Positions 15,034 through 15,598 of a stretch of DNA of 15,598 nucleotides are shown in pieces. The first letter of the stretch is position 1; each line of letters begins with the position of its first letter. Under the pieces are notes generated by a model that worked only from the letters and a program-made list of their open reading frames with translations, ran no database searches and had not been told where the DNA came from. The stretch comes from an uncultured Thermoguttaceae bacterium (GTDB lineage Bacteria; Planctomycetota; Planctomycetia; Pirellulales; Thermoguttaceae): NCBI GenBank assembly GCA_934725735.1, contig CAKVCP010000045.1, forward strand, positions 1 through 15,598. The letters are read 5' to 3'. The position numbers and the translations under genes are program-made.

Positions 15034-15061
15034 ATCTTAACTCAATCCGTCAAGATGACAA
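15034..15061 (-). promoter_or_regulatory. Candidate promoter for rplM-rpsI
   Basis: On the minus strand, TTGTCA (15056-15061), a 16-nt spacer, then TAAGAT (15034-15039) followed by TG. Located 36 bp after the stop of the PEGA lipoprotein. Pattern match only; no other gap position gave a better match. Confidence 0.45.
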
Positions 15062-15096
15062 GAGGCATTTTTCTAGAAGAATGATTTTATTCGCTT

Positions 15097-15598
15097 TTAA
15101 TTAGAATTTGTTGCCGCTTTATTGGTTTCGATTGCTCCGTTGTGGGCTTCATCTCGAAGTTTGCAGGCGTTTTCGTAGAGCTCGTTGCGCGGGATCTCTC
15201 TTTTCTGCTCCAGCGTAATGTGACACGATTGTTCGTCGCGTAATTCTCCCGGCGTAAAGTTTTCCGCAAAAAAATCGATTCCAGGGTACAGGTACCAAGG
15301 TCGCCCTGCCTTGTAGTACGTTTCCTTCATTTCGTACCCCTCTTTATAGCACTTGATATTATAGACTCCGGAATATACAAAATTGCGAGAAATCGGGGTC
15401 TTTCCTATCTCTTTGTTATTGAGATAAACGATTGCTCCCGAGGGTTCCGAGGTTATTGTTAGTCGCCGTCGCACGCCGTTGCAACCGCTAAAGCTAGAGA
15501 TAATAACGCCAGCGAGGACGACGTACGCCGCAAAGCGCCAGGAAGCCGCGCGTGTAACGACTCCTGATCTTTCGCTCTTCTGCGTTCTTCTCTTGTTA
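15097..15598 (-). CDS. PEGA-domain lipoprotein (5' end outside window)
   Basis: The minus-strand frame is open from the window edge (166 residues visible) to TAA at 15097; the start codon is outside, and the GTG at 15474 is internal. A hydrophobic segment FAAYVVLAGVIISSF ends in the lipobox S-G-C (Cys codon 15481-15483), so this is an exported, lipid-anchored protein. Directly after comes a PEGA domain: RRRLTITSEPSGAIVYLNNK, EIGKTPISRNFVYSGVYNIK and CYKEGYE, then AGRPWYLYPGIDFFAENFTPGELRD. This matches a conserved planctomycete PEGA lipoprotein whose function is unknown; PEGA domains are thought to bind envelope or surface-layer components. The C-terminus is a charged, Asn/Thr-rich tail. No terminator was seen after the stop. 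Confidence 0.85.
   Translation of the reverse strand, partial: NKRRTQKSERSGVVTRAASWRFAAYVVLAGVIISSFSGCNGVRRRLTITSEPSGAIVYLNNKEIGKTPISRNFVYSGVYNIKCYKEGYEMKETYYKAGRPWYLYPGIDFFAENFTPGELRDEQSCHITLEQKREIPRNELYENACKLRDEAHNGAIETNKAATNSN

Overview
The window looks like a chromosomal segment of a planctomycete (Planctomycetota, Pirellulales-like; lineage inferred from gene content, not from rRNA). The markers are a DUF1559 prepilin-like protein with an H-X9-DG tail motif next to a small lipoprotein, a hydrazine-synthase-alpha-like secreted diheme protein, an FAD oxidoreductase with a golvesin-type C-terminal domain, and a PEGA lipoprotein of the type common in planctomycetes. Every gene I can support lies on the minus strand; the long plus-strand frames are antisense shadows. 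No rRNA, tRNA, CRISPR array, IS element or origin was seen.

Layout in the direction of transcription (right to left): a PEGA-domain lipoprotein (15097-15598, 5' end outside the window); a 410-bp gap with a candidate promoter and a hairpin-rich leader; rplM-rpsI (L13-S9) ending in a clear terminator at 13670-13698; a 530-bp gap holding a diverged copy of the last 24 codons of rpsI, a second possible gene remnant, and a good promoter; a 420-residue FkbO/Hyg5 (chorismatase)-like protein with an added RidA-like N-terminus, followed by a terminator; a 968-residue GlcD/GlcF-type FAD + iron-sulfur dehydrogenase followed 22 bp later by a 510-residue secreted protein of unknown function; a consensus-like promoter that runs straight into a strong G/C hairpin plus T-tract before the lipoprotein-DUF1559 pair (attenuator-like); the FAD-golvesin oxidoreductase with its own terminator; and a two-gene unit of a secreted serine beta-lactamase-like protein and the diheme HzsA-like protein, which runs off the left edge.

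Functionally, the right end is housekeeping ribosomal protein synthesis. The middle is cytoplasmic or membrane-associated oxidation of 2-hydroxy acids (probably D-lactate or a relative) plus a chorismate-derived aromatic activity. The left half encodes exported proteins: a pseudopilin-like protein, lipoproteins, a secreted flavoprotein, a serine hydrolase and a c-type cytochrome. The most unusual points are the 3'-rpsI duplication with a 20-bp perfect direct repeat, the promoter-then-terminator leader at 7251-7371, and the HzsA-like protein in what need not be an anammox organism.
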